Shown here: piece after piece, positions 6,198-15,404 of the stretch
Position numbering within the stretch: the stretch's first letter is position 1
Layout: every line of letters starts with the position of its first letter
Source: JBOFLG01 sp051657745
Lineage (GTDB): Bacteria > Actinomycetota > Actinomycetes > Actinomycetales > Dermatophilaceae
DNA: 15,596 bases
Direction: 5' to 3'
Assembly: GCA_051657745.1 (NCBI GenBank)
Contig: JBOFLG010000054.1
Location: forward strand, 1-15,596
Notes under the pieces: model-generated
Database searches by the model: none
Seen by the model: only the letters and a program-made list of their open reading frames with translations
Told to the model about the DNA's origin: nothing
Program-made: the position numbers and the translations under genes

Positions 6198-8120
6198 TTA
6201 CGCCTCCTCGGGAACGCGGGGGGTGTCGGCGCGCTCGGTTGCATTCCCGATGGCGGTCCGCTCCGCGGCACCCCCGGCGTGGGCGCGCTCGTTGCCGCCA
6301 CCGCCGCCACCGGTGTCGACAGACTGGCCCGCTCGGGCGAGTTCGTCCTCGACCACGGACTCGTCGAGCTTGGCGAACACCGGCGCCGGCTTGGCGATCG
6401 GGGTACCGATGACCACAGGTCGTGACTCCCAGCGCGGGGTCGTCGAGTAGTCGCCGGTGATCACGGGGTACTCGCGGCCGGCGTCATCCGGGTCAAGGCC
6501 CGGCACGGTCTCCAGCCGCGGCATCGGCACCAACTCGCCCTCACCCCCGAGCACCTGGTGCACCCGATTGGCCGCGTGCGGGAGGAACGGAGCGAACATC
6601 GTGGTGAGGTCGCTCACGCACTGCACCAACGTATGCAGCACCGTCGCCAGGCGCGGGCGCTCGTCATCCGCCTTCAGTTTGAATGGCTCAGTCCGGGACA
6701 CGTAGGCGTTGACCTCGCCGACGATCCGCATCACCTCGGCGATGGCCGCCTTCTGCCGGTGCCGCTCCAGCAACGTTCCGACCGAGTCGAACCCGGCGAG
6801 CACGGTAGCCCGCACCTCGGCATCGACCGGCTCCAGCGGGCCGGGATCGGGGATCGCGCCGAAGCTCTTCGCCACCATTGCCGCAGTCCGCGAGACGAGG
6901 TTGCCCCAGCCTGCGACGAGCTCGGAGTTATTGCGCTGCACGAACTCGCGCCAGGTGAAGTTGGCGTCCTGGTTCTCCGGCCCGGCCGCGCAGATGAGGT
7001 ATCGGATGCCGTCGGGCCCGTAACGATCCAGCACGTCGCGCACCAGCACCGTGTAGCCCCGGGAGGTGGAAAACTGCTTGCCCTCCATGGTGAGGAACTC
7101 ACTCGACACCACCTCGGTGGGCAGGTTCAGCGTGCCGTACTCCCCCGGTTCACCTCCCCGAGAACCCTGTCCGGCGTACCCGAGGAGTTCAGCCGGCCAG
7201 ATCTGGGAGTGGAAGGTGATGTTGTCCTTGCCCATGAAGTAGTACGACACGGCATCTGGGTCGTTCCACCAGTCGCGCCAACGCTCCGGCTCGCCGCGCC
7301 GACGGGCCCACTCCACCGACGCCGACAGATACCCGACGACGGCGTCAAACCACACGTACAGCCGCTTCGCCGGGTCGTCGCGCCAGCCGTCGAGCGGCAC
7401 CGGGATGCCCCAGTCGATGTCGCGGGTCATCGCCCGCGGCCGGATGTCGTCGAGAATGTTCAGGCTGAACCGGATGACGTTCGGCCGCCAGGTGCCCGAC
7501 GCCTCGCGCGCCTGGAGCCACTCGCGCAGGGCGTCGGCGAGCGCAGGCAGGTCGAGCAGGAAGTGCTGGGTTTCGATGAATTCCGGTGTCTCGCCGTTGA
7601 TCCGGCTTCGCGGGTCGATGAGCTCGGTGGCGTCGAGCTGGTTGCCACAGGTGTCGCACTGGTCGCCACGGGCTTCGCCGTACCCGCAGATCGGGCAGGT
7701 TCCCTCGATGTAGCGGTCGGGCAGCGTACGGCCGGTACTCGGGCTGATCGCGCCCTTCGTGGTCTGCTCGACCATGTACCCGTTGCGCCACACCTGGAGG
7801 AAGAGTTCCTGCGCGACGGCGTAGTGATTGGCCGTCGTGGTGCGGGTGTAGAGGTCATAGGAGCAACCGAGATCGGCGAGCTCGGCGGCGATCACCGCAT
7901 GGTTGGTGTCGACGAGCTCGCGCGGGCTTACCCCGGCCTGGTCGGCGAGCACGAGGATCGGGGTGCCATGCTCGTCGGAGCCGCTGACCATGAGCACATC
8001 GTGACCCGCCATCCGCATGTACCGGCTGAACACGTCGGAGGGGACGCCGAACCCGGCCACGTGGCCGAGATGGCGCGGGCCGTTGGCGTACGGCCAGGCA
8101 ACGGCGGAGAGCACCTTCAT
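6198..8120 (-). CDS. metG: Methionyl-tRNA synthetase
   Basis: A class I aminoacyl-tRNA synthetase that charges tRNA-Met, including initiator tRNA. From ATG at 8120 it is 640 residues. It begins MKVLSAVAWPYANGPRHLGH, with HLGH as the HIGH-type signature. Next are SGSDEHGTP (about 47-55), a four-cysteine zinc knuckle (CPIC...CDTC, about 142-158), WFDAVVGY (257-264) and FSTSRG, the KMSKS-like loop (350-355). An anticodon-binding helical domain fills about 375-535. Residues from about 600 form a Gly/Glu/Ala-rich low-complexity tail not typical of the enzyme. A GTG two codons earlier (8126) is possible, but only three bases separate it from AGGA; ATG at 8120 has AGGA at nine bases. tatD follows after three bases. 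Confidence 0.96.
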   Translation of the reverse strand: MKVLSAVAWPYANGPRHLGHVAGFGVPSDVFSRYMRMAGHDVLMVSGSDEHGTPILVLADQAGVSPRELVDTNHAVIAAELADLGCSYDLYTRTTTANHYAVAQELFLQVWRNGYMVEQTTKGAISPSTGRTLPDRYIEGTCPICGYGEARGDQCDTCGNQLDATELIDPRSRINGETPEFIETQHFLLDLPALADALREWLQAREASGTWRPNVIRFSLNILDDIRPRAMTRDIDWGIPVPLDGWRDDPAKRLYVWFDAVVGYLSASVEWARRRGEPERWRDWWNDPDAVSYYFMGKDNITFHSQIWPAELLGYAGQGSRGGEPGEYGTLNLPTEVVSSEFLTMEGKQFSTSRGYTVLVRDVLDRYGPDGIRYLICAAGPENQDANFTWREFVQRNNSELVAGWGNLVSRTAAMVAKSFGAIPDPGPLEPVDAEVRATVLAGFDSVGTLLERHRQKAAIAEVMRIVGEVNAYVSRTEPFKLKADDERPRLATVLHTLVQCVSDLTTMFAPFLPHAANRVHQVLGGEGELVPMPRLETVPGLDPDDAGREYPVITGDYSTTPRWESRPVVIGTPIAKPAPVFAKLDESVVEDELARAGQSVDTGGGGGGNERAHAGGAAERTAIGNATERADTPRVPEEA

Positions 8121-8128
8121 AGGCACCG

Positions 8129-8134
8129 ATCCTA
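8129..8134 (-). promoter_or_regulatory. Candidate -10 hexamer TAGGAT of metG
   Basis: TAGGAT on the minus strand ends eight bases before the metG ATG at 8120, inside the octamer CCTAGGAT that also precedes pmt. It suits a leaderless or very short leader, but AGGA could be a Shine-Dalgarno core. No clear -35 is visible. Confidence 0.4.
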
Positions 8135-8231
8135 GGTGCGGAGGGCAACCCGGTTTCGGACGCTGTCAGTAGTGCGGCCGCGGACAAAGACGTGGACCCG
8201 GAACTCGGCCCGTGGTCGCCGGGGCCGGGAC

Positions 8232-8237
8232 TACGCT
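8232..8237 (+). promoter_or_regulatory. Candidate -10 hexamer TACGCT for the DUF4126 gene
   Basis: TACGCT at 8232-8237 would give a transcript starting near 8244 with a leader of about 65 bases. The same hexamer precedes the CPBP gene. There is no convincing -35. Confidence 0.25.
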
Positions 8238-8243
8238 CGGCCC

Positions 8244-8264
8244 CGCCGGGTGTTGTTCCCGGCG
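8244..8264 (+). other. 7-bp hairpin in the DUF4126 upstream region
   Basis: CGCCGGG at 8244-8250 and CCCGGCG at 8258-8264 are exact reverse complements around the loop TGTTGTT. It would sit at or near the 5' end of a transcript from the candidate promoter at 8232, about 45 bases before the start codon. Its function is unknown. Confidence 0.45.
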
Positions 8265-8308
8265 ACGCGGCCACCTCGGCTGAGCGCACCAGCACGAAAG
8301 GGACGCGC

Positions 8309-8902
8309 GTGATCGCAGCCCTCACCGGGATGGGCCTGTCGGCGGCGGCCGGGCTCAACGCGTACATCCCGTTCCTCCTCGTCGCGCTGCTCTCCCGATA
8401 CACCGACTACGTCACGCTGCCGGCTGGGTACGAATGGATCGAGAGCCCCTGGGCCATCGGCACGGGCGCGGTGCTGCTGCTCACCGAGGTCGTGCTCGAT
8501 AAGGTGCCGGCGGTCGACACTGTCAACGACACCATCCAGACCTTCATCCGGCCGAGTATGGGCGGGCTGATCTTCGCCGCCACCACCGCCGCGTCCGAAC
8601 TCGACCAGTCGGCCTGGATCAGTGAGAACCCCTGGGTGTCGGTCCTGCTCGGCGTCGTGATCTCAGGGCTGGTGCACACCGGCAAGATGGCCGCGCGGCC
8701 GGTGCTGAACACCGGCACCGCCGGCCTCGGGGCGCCGGTGGTGTCGACCGTCGAGGATGGCGTGTCGCTCGGTTTGTCGTTCGTGGCAGTGCTCGCGCCG
8801 CTGTTCGTGATCGTGGCGCTGACTCTGATGGTGTGGCTGGTCGGGTGGGGCTGGCTGACGCTCCGGCGCCGGCGACGCCGCCTGGGTAGCGTCAGGGAGT
8901 GA
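8309..8902 (+). CDS. DUF4126 family integral membrane protein
   Basis: A 197-residue membrane protein of unknown function. GTG at 8309 is chosen because AAAGGGA lies five bases upstream and the DUF4126-like sequence begins there; the frame is open to 8192, but the extra residues are Pro/Gly-rich and unlike the family. Visible conserved stretches are GLNAYIPF (15-22), DKVPAVDTVNDTIQTFIRP (64-82) and TAGLGAPVVSTVEDGVS (137-153). Hydrophobic segments lie at about 2-28, 48-64, 84-97, 109-124 and 154-179, followed by a strongly basic tail (RRRRRR, 186-191) that should be cytoplasmic. It is divergent from metG and 100 bases ahead of the CPBP gene on the same strand. Family assignment is good; no function is claimed. 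Confidence 0.85.
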   Translation: MIAALTGMGLSAAAGLNAYIPFLLVALLSRYTDYVTLPAGYEWIESPWAIGTGAVLLLTEVVLDKVPAVDTVNDTIQTFIRPSMGGLIFAATTAASELDQSAWISENPWVSVLLGVVISGLVHTGKMAARPVLNTGTAGLGAPVVSTVEDGVSLGLSFVAVLAPLFVIVALTLMVWLVGWGWLTLRRRRRRLGSVRE

Positions 8903-8989
8903 CAACCTCGGATGCGGGCGGCGCGGTCACCGTCTCCGCGGCGTTCCACGAGTCGACGGTGGTGGTCGAGGACACTCCCGGCCGCCACC

Positions 8990-8995
8990 TACGCT
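8990..8995 (+). promoter_or_regulatory. Candidate -10 hexamer TACGCT of the CPBP gene (leaderless)
   Basis: TACGCT ends seven bases before the ATG at 9003, and no Shine-Dalgarno sequence lies between (GGCCGCC only). This is one of the two cleanest leaderless candidates in the window. It suggests the CPBP gene can be transcribed separately from the DUF4126 gene. Confidence 0.45.
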
Positions 8996-9002
8996 GGCCG
9001 CC

Positions 9003-9746
9003 ATGCAGCGTCGTCATCTCACCGAGACGCTGCTCGTGCTCGGGGTCTCGCTCGGGTCGTCAGCGGTCTACGCACTGCTGCGCATCGTCGACCGGCTCAC
9101 CCGGGGCGAGTCGCTGACGTCGCAGACCACGGCGATGAACTCGTCGGTGACACCGGACCGGCCGTGGCTCGACCTCGGCTACCAGCTGGTGGGCATCGGG
9201 CTGGCGCTGGTCCCGGTGGCCCTCGCGGTGCATCTCCTGCAGCGGGATGACGCCGCCGCCCGCCACGCGATGGGGCTCGACCTGCGCCGATGGCGCAGTG
9301 ACCTCTGGCGCGGGGCGCTGCTCGCCGGCGCGGTGGGCATCCCGGGCCTGGGGTTCTACCTGCTGGCCCGCGAGCTCGGCCTCAACACCACGATCGCCGC
9401 GTCGAACCTCGGCGGCGCCTGGTGGGTGGTCCCGGTGCTCGTGCTGGCTGCGGCCCAGAACGCGGTGCTCGAGGAGGTAGTTATGGTCGGCTACCTGTTC
9501 CGCCGGTGGGGCGAGTCCGGCTGGGGGGTGTGGCGCGTCATCCTGGTCTCGGCCGTCATCCGCGGCACGTACCACCTCTACCAGGGCTTCGGCGGCTTCG
9601 TCGGCAACATCGCGATGGGCGTGCTGTTCGGCTGGCTCTACACCCGCAGGAAGCGGGTGATGCCACTCGTCGTGGCGCACACGGTGATCGACGTGGTCGC
9701 CTTCGTCGGCTACGCGCTCCTCGCCCCCCATCTCGCCTGGCTCTGA
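9003..9746 (+). CDS. CPBP family (CAAX protease / bacteriocin-processing) intramembrane metalloprotease homologue
   Basis: A 247-residue multi-pass membrane protein of the CPBP (Abi, type II CAAX protease) family. Members act as intramembrane proteases or have unknown roles, including bacteriocin self-protection. The core is visible: Glu157-Glu158 in AVLEEVVMVGYLFRRW (motif 1), His191 in RGTYHLYQG (motif 2) and His226...Asp230 in HTVIDV (motif 3). Motif 1 lacks the usual Arg of EExxxR (Val162 instead) and motif 2 has Arg187 where Phe is common. Hydrophobic segments lie at about 7-27, 58-79, 103-122, 139-165, 175-188, 199-213 and 222-242. It is convergent with sdhB. No bacteriocin or exporter gene is nearby, so the substrate is unknown. 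Confidence 0.88.
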   Translation: MQRRHLTETLLVLGVSLGSSAVYALLRIVDRLTRGESLTSQTTAMNSSVTPDRPWLDLGYQLVGIGLALVPVALAVHLLQRDDAAARHAMGLDLRRWRSDLWRGALLAGAVGIPGLGFYLLARELGLNTTIAASNLGGAWWVVPVLVLAAAQNAVLEEVVMVGYLFRRWGESGWGVWRVILVSAVIRGTYHLYQGFGGFVGNIAMGVLFGWLYTRRKRVMPLVVAHTVIDVVAFVGYALLAPHLAWL

Positions 9747-9783
9747 CAGCTAACTGCAGCGCGTGCTTCTGCGCGTCCGCCTG

Positions 9784-9816
9784 CCGCCGTCGGCGGGGCA
9801 CCCGTGGGCAAGCCCC
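9784..9816 (+). terminator. Overlapping GC-rich hairpins after the CPBP gene, weak terminator candidate
   Basis: CCGCC (9784-9788) pairs with GGCGG (9792-9796), and GGGGC (9795-9799) pairs with GCCCC (9812-9816). The two folds are mutually exclusive. They lie about 40-70 bases past the CPBP stop. No T tract is present. Confidence 0.3.
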
Positions 9817-9871
9817 GGGCGACTCGAGCCTCTCCCCGGACAGCGGTACCTACCCGGATGACAAGGCTCTT

Positions 9872-9889
9872 CTCGCCCTTCGGCGCGAG
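9872..9889. terminator. Hairpin between the convergent CPBP and sdhB genes
   Basis: CTCGCCCTTCGGCGCGAG folds as CTCGC/GCGAG plus two further pairs beside one bulged C, with a TTC loop. It lies 22 bases past the sdhB stop (minus strand) and about 125 past the CPBP stop. It could act in both directions; it is better placed for sdhB. Confidence 0.4.
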
Positions 9890-9911
9890 GCACCCTGCCT
9901 GCGCTCGCCAG

Positions 9912-10655
9912 TCAGGCGCCGGCGCGGAGTGCGTGGCGGAGGTCCTTGTTGAGCGTCGAAATGACGTCCTGGGGAATGCCCTTCGGGCAGGCCGTCGAGC
10001 ACGCGCCGACATTGGTGCAGCCGCCGAAGCCCTCATGGTCATGCTGGTCGACCATCGAGACCACCCGCGCCATCCGTTCCGGCTGGCCCTGCGGCAATTC
10101 AGCAAGATGAGTGACCTTGGCACCCATGAACAACATCGCGCTGGCATTCGGGCAGGCCGCGACGCAGGCACCACAGCCAATACACTCGGCCGCTACAAAG
10201 GCACGATCGGCACTCGGCTTCGGCACCGGCGTCGCGTGCGCGTCGGGAGCCGAGCCGGTGTTGGCCGAGATGTAGCCACCGGACTGGACGATGCGGTCGA
10301 ACGCGCTGCGATCGACGACGAGATCCTTGATGACCGGAAACGCCTCGGCCCGCCACGGCTCCACGGTGATCGTGTCGCCGTCCTGGAAACTGCGCATGTG
10401 CAGCTGGCAGGTGGTGGTTTTCTCGGGGCCGTGAGCCGCACCCGAGATCATCAGACCACACGAGCCACAGATGCCCTCGCGGCAGTCGTGGTCAAAGGCC
10501 ACCGGCTCCTCACCCCGAGAGATCAGCGTCTCGTTGAGCACGTCGAGCATCTCGAGGAAACTCATATCCGGGCTGATGTCGGCGACCTGGTAGGTGTGCA
10601 ACTGGCCGCGGTCGTCTGGCCCGGTCTGACGCCAGATCTTCAGGGTGAGATTCAA
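9912..10655 (-). CDS. sdhB: Succinate dehydrogenase iron-sulphur subunit
   Basis: A 247-residue electron-transfer subunit that passes electrons from the SdhA flavin to the membrane cytochrome b and quinone. The N-terminal plant-type [2Fe-2S] domain has Cys58, Cys63, Cys66 and Cys83. The C-terminal ferredoxin-like domain has CIGCGACVAACP (Cys158, 161, 164, 168) and GCTNVGACSTACP (Cys213, 219, 223), for one [4Fe-4S] and one [3Fe-4S] cluster. The start appears to be TTG at 10655. It gives the family-typical MNLTLKIWRQ and has AAGGA seven bases upstream; the next in-frame Met is residue 31, already inside the domain. It is 48 bases downstream of sdhA, with a strong hairpin in the gap. Confidence 0.96.
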   Translation of the reverse strand: MNLTLKIWRQTGPDDRGQLHTYQVADISPDMSFLEMLDVLNETLISRGEEPVAFDHDCREGICGSCGLMISGAAHGPEKTTTCQLHMRSFQDGDTITVEPWRAEAFPVIKDLVVDRSAFDRIVQSGGYISANTGSAPDAHATPVPKPSADRAFVAAECIGCGACVAACPNASAMLFMGAKVTHLAELPQGQPERMARVVSMVDQHDHEGFGGCTNVGACSTACPKGIPQDVISTLNKDLRHALRAGA

Positions 10656-10679
10656 TGCCGGTTCCTTGTCGGGGGGTAC

Positions 10680-10700
10680 ACGGGGGGCGAAGCCTCCCGT
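10680..10700 (-). other. Intercistronic hairpin between sdhA and sdhB
   Basis: On the minus strand ACGGGAGGC pairs with the complementary C-rich arm across a TTC loop: eight pairs with a single A-C mismatch. It occupies 21 of the 48 bases between the sdhA stop and the sdhB start and ends about 18 bases before the sdhB ribosome-binding site. It may stabilise or punctuate the sdhA message, or attenuate sdhB. Confidence 0.5.
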
Positions 10701-10703
10701 GCG

Positions 10704-12701
<1,998 letters not shown>

Positions 12702-12711
12702 GATGTGTGCC

Positions 12712-13419
12712 TCACGTGATCAGGCCGGTTTGGATCGCGAGCGGAGGGACGAGGAAGCCCACGCCGACGACTGCGGCAGTGAACTGACCTAGCACCCTGG
12801 CACGCCGGTGTGCGGCCGGGTTCTGCGTCCAGCCGAGGGTCTGCTGGGCACTGAATACCCCATGGGAGAGGTGCAGGGCCAAGGCAGTCAACGCGAGCAC
12901 ATAGATCGCCGTCATCCACGGCACCTGGAAGCTCGCGACCAGGAGTCGGTAGGGGTTCTGCTCGACGTCAACACCCTGAGCATCAGGGTTCGGCGACACC
13001 TTGATGACGGTGAAGTGCAGCAGATGCCAGCCGATGAAGAGCAGGAGATACAGCCCGCCCCAGCGCATCCAGGCGGTACGAAGCGCGGCCCGGCCTGCTG
13101 CGTACTTGGTGCGGCGCGCCGAGCCCGCCCGGCTCCACAGCGCAAACGCAGCGTAGGCGTGCCCAATCAGGCTGGCCAGCAACAGGACTCGCACGATCCA
13201 GAGCAGGCCGCCGTACGGGAGGATCGGCTCACCGATGGTGCGGAGGTGCTCGGCGTAGCCGTTGAACGCGGCTTCGCCGGATAGTGCCTTGAGGTTCCCG
13301 TACATGTGCAGCAGGACGTACCCGACGAACACCAGGCCAGTCGCCGCCATGAGGACCTTGAGCGCGATCGTGGTGCGACGGGCCGTCGGTCTGCGCGCTG
13401 GAGCAGTCGTTGAAGCCAC
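12712..13419 (-). CDS. sdhC: Succinate dehydrogenase cytochrome b subunit (B-type, dihaem)
   Basis: A 235-residue membrane anchor that carries haem b and reduces (or is reduced by) menaquinone. It has five hydrophobic segments (about 19-38, 70-90, 118-138, 168-187, 210-231). Candidate haem ligands are His38, His87, His132/His135 and His183/His186. A single large anchor replaces separate SdhC and SdhD, so the operon is sdhC-sdhA-sdhB. The N-terminus is basic and rich in Ala/Thr/Arg. The start is GTG at 13419. There is no Shine-Dalgarno sequence; TAGCCT lies six bases upstream, so translation is probably leaderless. It is the first gene of the operon and is separated from rsmI by 129 bases. Confidence 0.94.
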   Translation of the reverse strand: MASTTAPARRPTARRTTIALKVLMAATGLVFVGYVLLHMYGNLKALSGEAAFNGYAEHLRTIGEPILPYGGLLWIVRVLLLASLIGHAYAAFALWSRAGSARRTKYAAGRAALRTAWMRWGGLYLLLFIGWHLLHFTVIKVSPNPDAQGVDVEQNPYRLLVASFQVPWMTAIYVLALTALALHLSHGVFSAQQTLGWTQNPAAHRRARVLGQFTAAVVGVGFLVPPLAIQTGLIT

Positions 13420-13425
13420 GCCCGA

Positions 13426-13431
13426 AGGCTA
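13426..13431 (-). promoter_or_regulatory. Candidate -10 hexamer TAGCCT of the sdhCAB operon (leaderless)
   Basis: TAGCCT ends six bases before the sdhC GTG, with a partial -35 TTCGCC 17 bases further upstream. No ribosome-binding site is present. It is the best-supported leaderless promoter here, because the hexamer contains no AGGA/AGGG core to explain it otherwise. Confidence 0.5.
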
Positions 13432-13548
13432 ACGCGCAGCACCGACGGCGAACACGCCGGGAGTCCTGTCTAACCATGTGACATTGACCCAGGTACTGGC
13501 CAGCGACGTCGTGGCACGCCGGTCGGCGGCATCCAAGACCGTCACTGG

Positions 13549-14385
13549 TCAGCGATGGCGGGCCCGGATGGCAGCGTCGTAGAGCACCTTGCGAGAGAGT
13601 CCAGTTGCCGCCGCGACGTCGGCGCAGACCTCGGTGAGCCGTTCGCCGCGACCGACCCGCGCGAGGATGCCGGGGAGTTGGCTTGCGAGGTCGACGCTCA
13701 CGCCGCTCGACCCGGCGACCACCACGGTGACCTCGCCGCGCACCCCGTCGGCCGCCCACGCGGCAAGCTCGACAAGGGTGCCGCGGCGCACCTCCTCGTG
13801 GGTCTTGGTGAGCTCGCGGCACACGGCCGCACGCCGATCTGGGCCGAAGGCGTCGCCCATCGCGGCAAGGGCGCGCGACGTGCGGTGCGGGGCCTCGAAG
13901 AACACCATCGTGCGTGGTTCAGTGGTCAGCGCAGCGAGGGCACGCGAGCGCTCGCCGTCCCTGCGGGGCAGAAAGCCCTCGAAGCAGAACCGGTCGACCG
14001 GGAGGCCCGACACGGCGAGCGCGAGCAGCACGGCCGAGGGGCCGGGCACCCCGGTGACGCGCACGTCATCCGCCACTGCCGCGCTGACCAGACGGAAGCC
14101 GGGGTCGGAGACCGACGGCATACCGGCGTCGGTGACCACGAGTACCCGGTCACCGACGCGGAGCCGCTCGGCGAGCTCGACGGTGCGAGCGGCCTCGTTG
14201 TGCTCGTGGAACGAGACGACCCGACCAGCGGGTTCGACCCCGATCGCCTGGCAGAGGCGACGAAGTCGGCGGGTGTCCTCGGCGGCCACCACGTCTGCGC
14301 TGCGTAGCTCATCGGCCAGACGCGGCGGAGCATCACGCGGGTCACCAATCGGGGTACCGGCCAGCACCAGCACGCCGTCACCCAT
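13549..14385 (-). CDS. rsmI: 16S rRNA 2'-O-ribose C1402 methyltransferase RsmI
   Basis: A 278-residue SAM-dependent enzyme of the tetrapyrrole-methylase fold that methylates the ribose of C1402 in the ribosomal P site (E. coli numbering). Family motifs are LAGTPIGDPRD (8-18), AAEDTRR (34-40), SFHEHNE (58-64), VTDAGMPSVSDPGF (84-97), GVPGPSA (112-118), EGFLPRR (136-142), ELTKTHEE (191-198) and RGE (216-218). ATG at 14385 starts exactly at the conserved N-terminus; the frame is open to 14493, but those residues are not RsmI-like. CAAGAT seven bases upstream is a poor -10 match. It lies 80 bases after the unrecognised membrane protein gene on the same strand. In M. tuberculosis rsmI (Rv1003) also neighbours pmt (Rv1002c). 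Confidence 0.96.
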   Translation of the reverse strand: MGDGVLVLAGTPIGDPRDAPPRLADELRSADVVAAEDTRRLRRLCQAIGVEPAGRVVSFHEHNEAARTVELAERLRVGDRVLVVTDAGMPSVSDPGFRLVSAAVADDVRVTGVPGPSAVLLALAVSGLPVDRFCFEGFLPRRDGERSRALAALTTEPRTMVFFEAPHRTSRALAAMGDAFGPDRRAAVCRELTKTHEEVRRGTLVELAAWAADGVRGEVTVVVAGSSGVSVDLASQLPGILARVGRGERLTEVCADVAAATGLSRKVLYDAAIRARHR

Positions 14386-14465
14386 GCGCCCGATCTTGTC
14401 ACGGGCGAGGATGAACGCGACGCTGGTCACCGTTGACGGTACGGAGCACCCGGCGAGGGAAACGC

Positions 14466-15023
14466 TTACGCGGGGGCCAGCAACACTGGCCAACTCGACA
14501 CGAGCAGCACCCCCACGAGGTTAGTCCCCCAGAAGAGCAGGAGCGTTGCCACCAGCCCCAACGCCAATGTGCGGGTCGTGCTGTCAGGCAGTTCTCGACG
14601 CACCATGGAGAAGATTGCCCAGAGTTGCCAGGATCGGAAGGCGGAGTAGACCGTCCCCACCACGACGACCATGGACGGGAAGAAAACGATGCTAAAGAAT
14701 ATTTCGCTCGCAAGCTGGGCAAGCAGGACCAGGAGAAACAACCCGAGGCCCCGGCGCAACTGCGGGACACGCCACCACGCGATCCAGGCGATGAGCGGCA
14801 GCAGCGTGCCTAGGAAAATTGCCACGATGAACCAGGCGCGGAACCAGGAGTAGATGTCACCTAAACCCAGTTCAGCGGTGCGTAGCGGCAAATAGCCACT
14901 GGTGGTGAGCCAGGCGACGAGAGCCAGCAGCACCGGGGCCCCTCCGATAAAGACCAGCACTGATCGCCAGGAGGTCGGAAAGCGGCGAATCGGCGAGACC
15001 ACTGATGGGGCAGTAGCAGACAT
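14466..15023 (-). CDS. Unrecognised five-helix membrane protein
   Basis: A 185-residue protein I do not recognise. The start ATG at 15023 has GGAG eight bases upstream. Hydrophobic segments lie at about 21-40, 62-84, 92-108, 111-127 and 152-178, with short loops. The loop at 50-62 and helix 2 are aromatic-rich (IYSWFRAWF, 57-65; IAWIAWWRVPQLRR, 78-91), and helix 4 contains EIFFSIVFFPSM (107-118). There is no signal peptide, catalytic motif or cysteine. Codon use is less GC-biased than in neighbours: an ATA isoleucine codon and several TTT/GTT codons occur around 14690-14710. The coding reading is supported by the ribosome-binding site, the consistent hydrophobic pattern and the lack of a plausible competing frame. 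It could be co-transcribed with rsmI (80-base gap). Confidence 0.75.
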   Translation of the reverse strand: MSATAPSVVSPIRRFPTSWRSVLVFIGGAPVLLALVAWLTTSGYLPLRTAELGLGDIYSWFRAWFIVAIFLGTLLPLIAWIAWWRVPQLRRGLGLFLLVLLAQLASEIFFSIVFFPSMVVVVGTVYSAFRSWQLWAIFSMVRRELPDSTTRTLALGLVATLLLFWGTNLVGVLLVSSWPVLLAPA

Positions 15024-15310
15024 CGTCAGAGCTCCAACGTAGAGTCATCATTTACCCAACCGGATGCGCTGTCCACCGTACCGCATAAGAAAGAAAACGA
15101 GATAACGCAGGGGGCGGCATCTCCGCCGAAACTCACGGCGTGCCATCGCGACCGCAGGAACCCCCGGCCACGAATTGCCGCCCCGGGCACGCGGGCCGAT
15201 CCAGCTGCGCGCCCCTCGCCGGGCCGCAGATGCTGCAGGGCCACCCGCCTACCCCGACGCGCCCGAGCCGCGCCCCCGTGCCACATCTCGGAGCAGGGCC
15301 TCAGGCCTGC

Positions 15311-15340
15311 CGAGCGGGGTTCGGGCGAGCGGGGTTCGGG
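15311..15340. repeat. Perfect 15-base tandem duplication upstream of pmt
   Basis: CGAGCGGGGTTCGGG occurs at 15311-15325 and immediately again at 15326-15340 with no mismatch. It ends 76 bases before the pmt start codon. Confidence 0.9.
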
Positions 15341-15404
15341 CGGCGCAGAGCGCGCCAGGTGGACCGACCTGGAGGCGTCACCGAGTCAGCCCGGCGAGCG
15401 CGCC

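Noticed and set aside
8899..9117. Small plus-strand gene with a GTG overlapping the DUF4126 stop
   Set aside because: The GTGA overlap is suggestive, but the frame runs more than 100 bases into CPBP, has no ribosome-binding site of its own beyond AGGGA near the stop, and turns into a Ser/Arg/Cys-rich shadow.
13470..13490. CRP/GlxR-like TGTGA upstream of sdhC
   Set aside because: TGTGA is present, but no TCACA half-site follows at the right spacing.
14386..14493. Extension of rsmI to a start at 14493
   Set aside because: Family similarity starts exactly at the Met encoded at 14385; the extra 36 residues have no counterpart.
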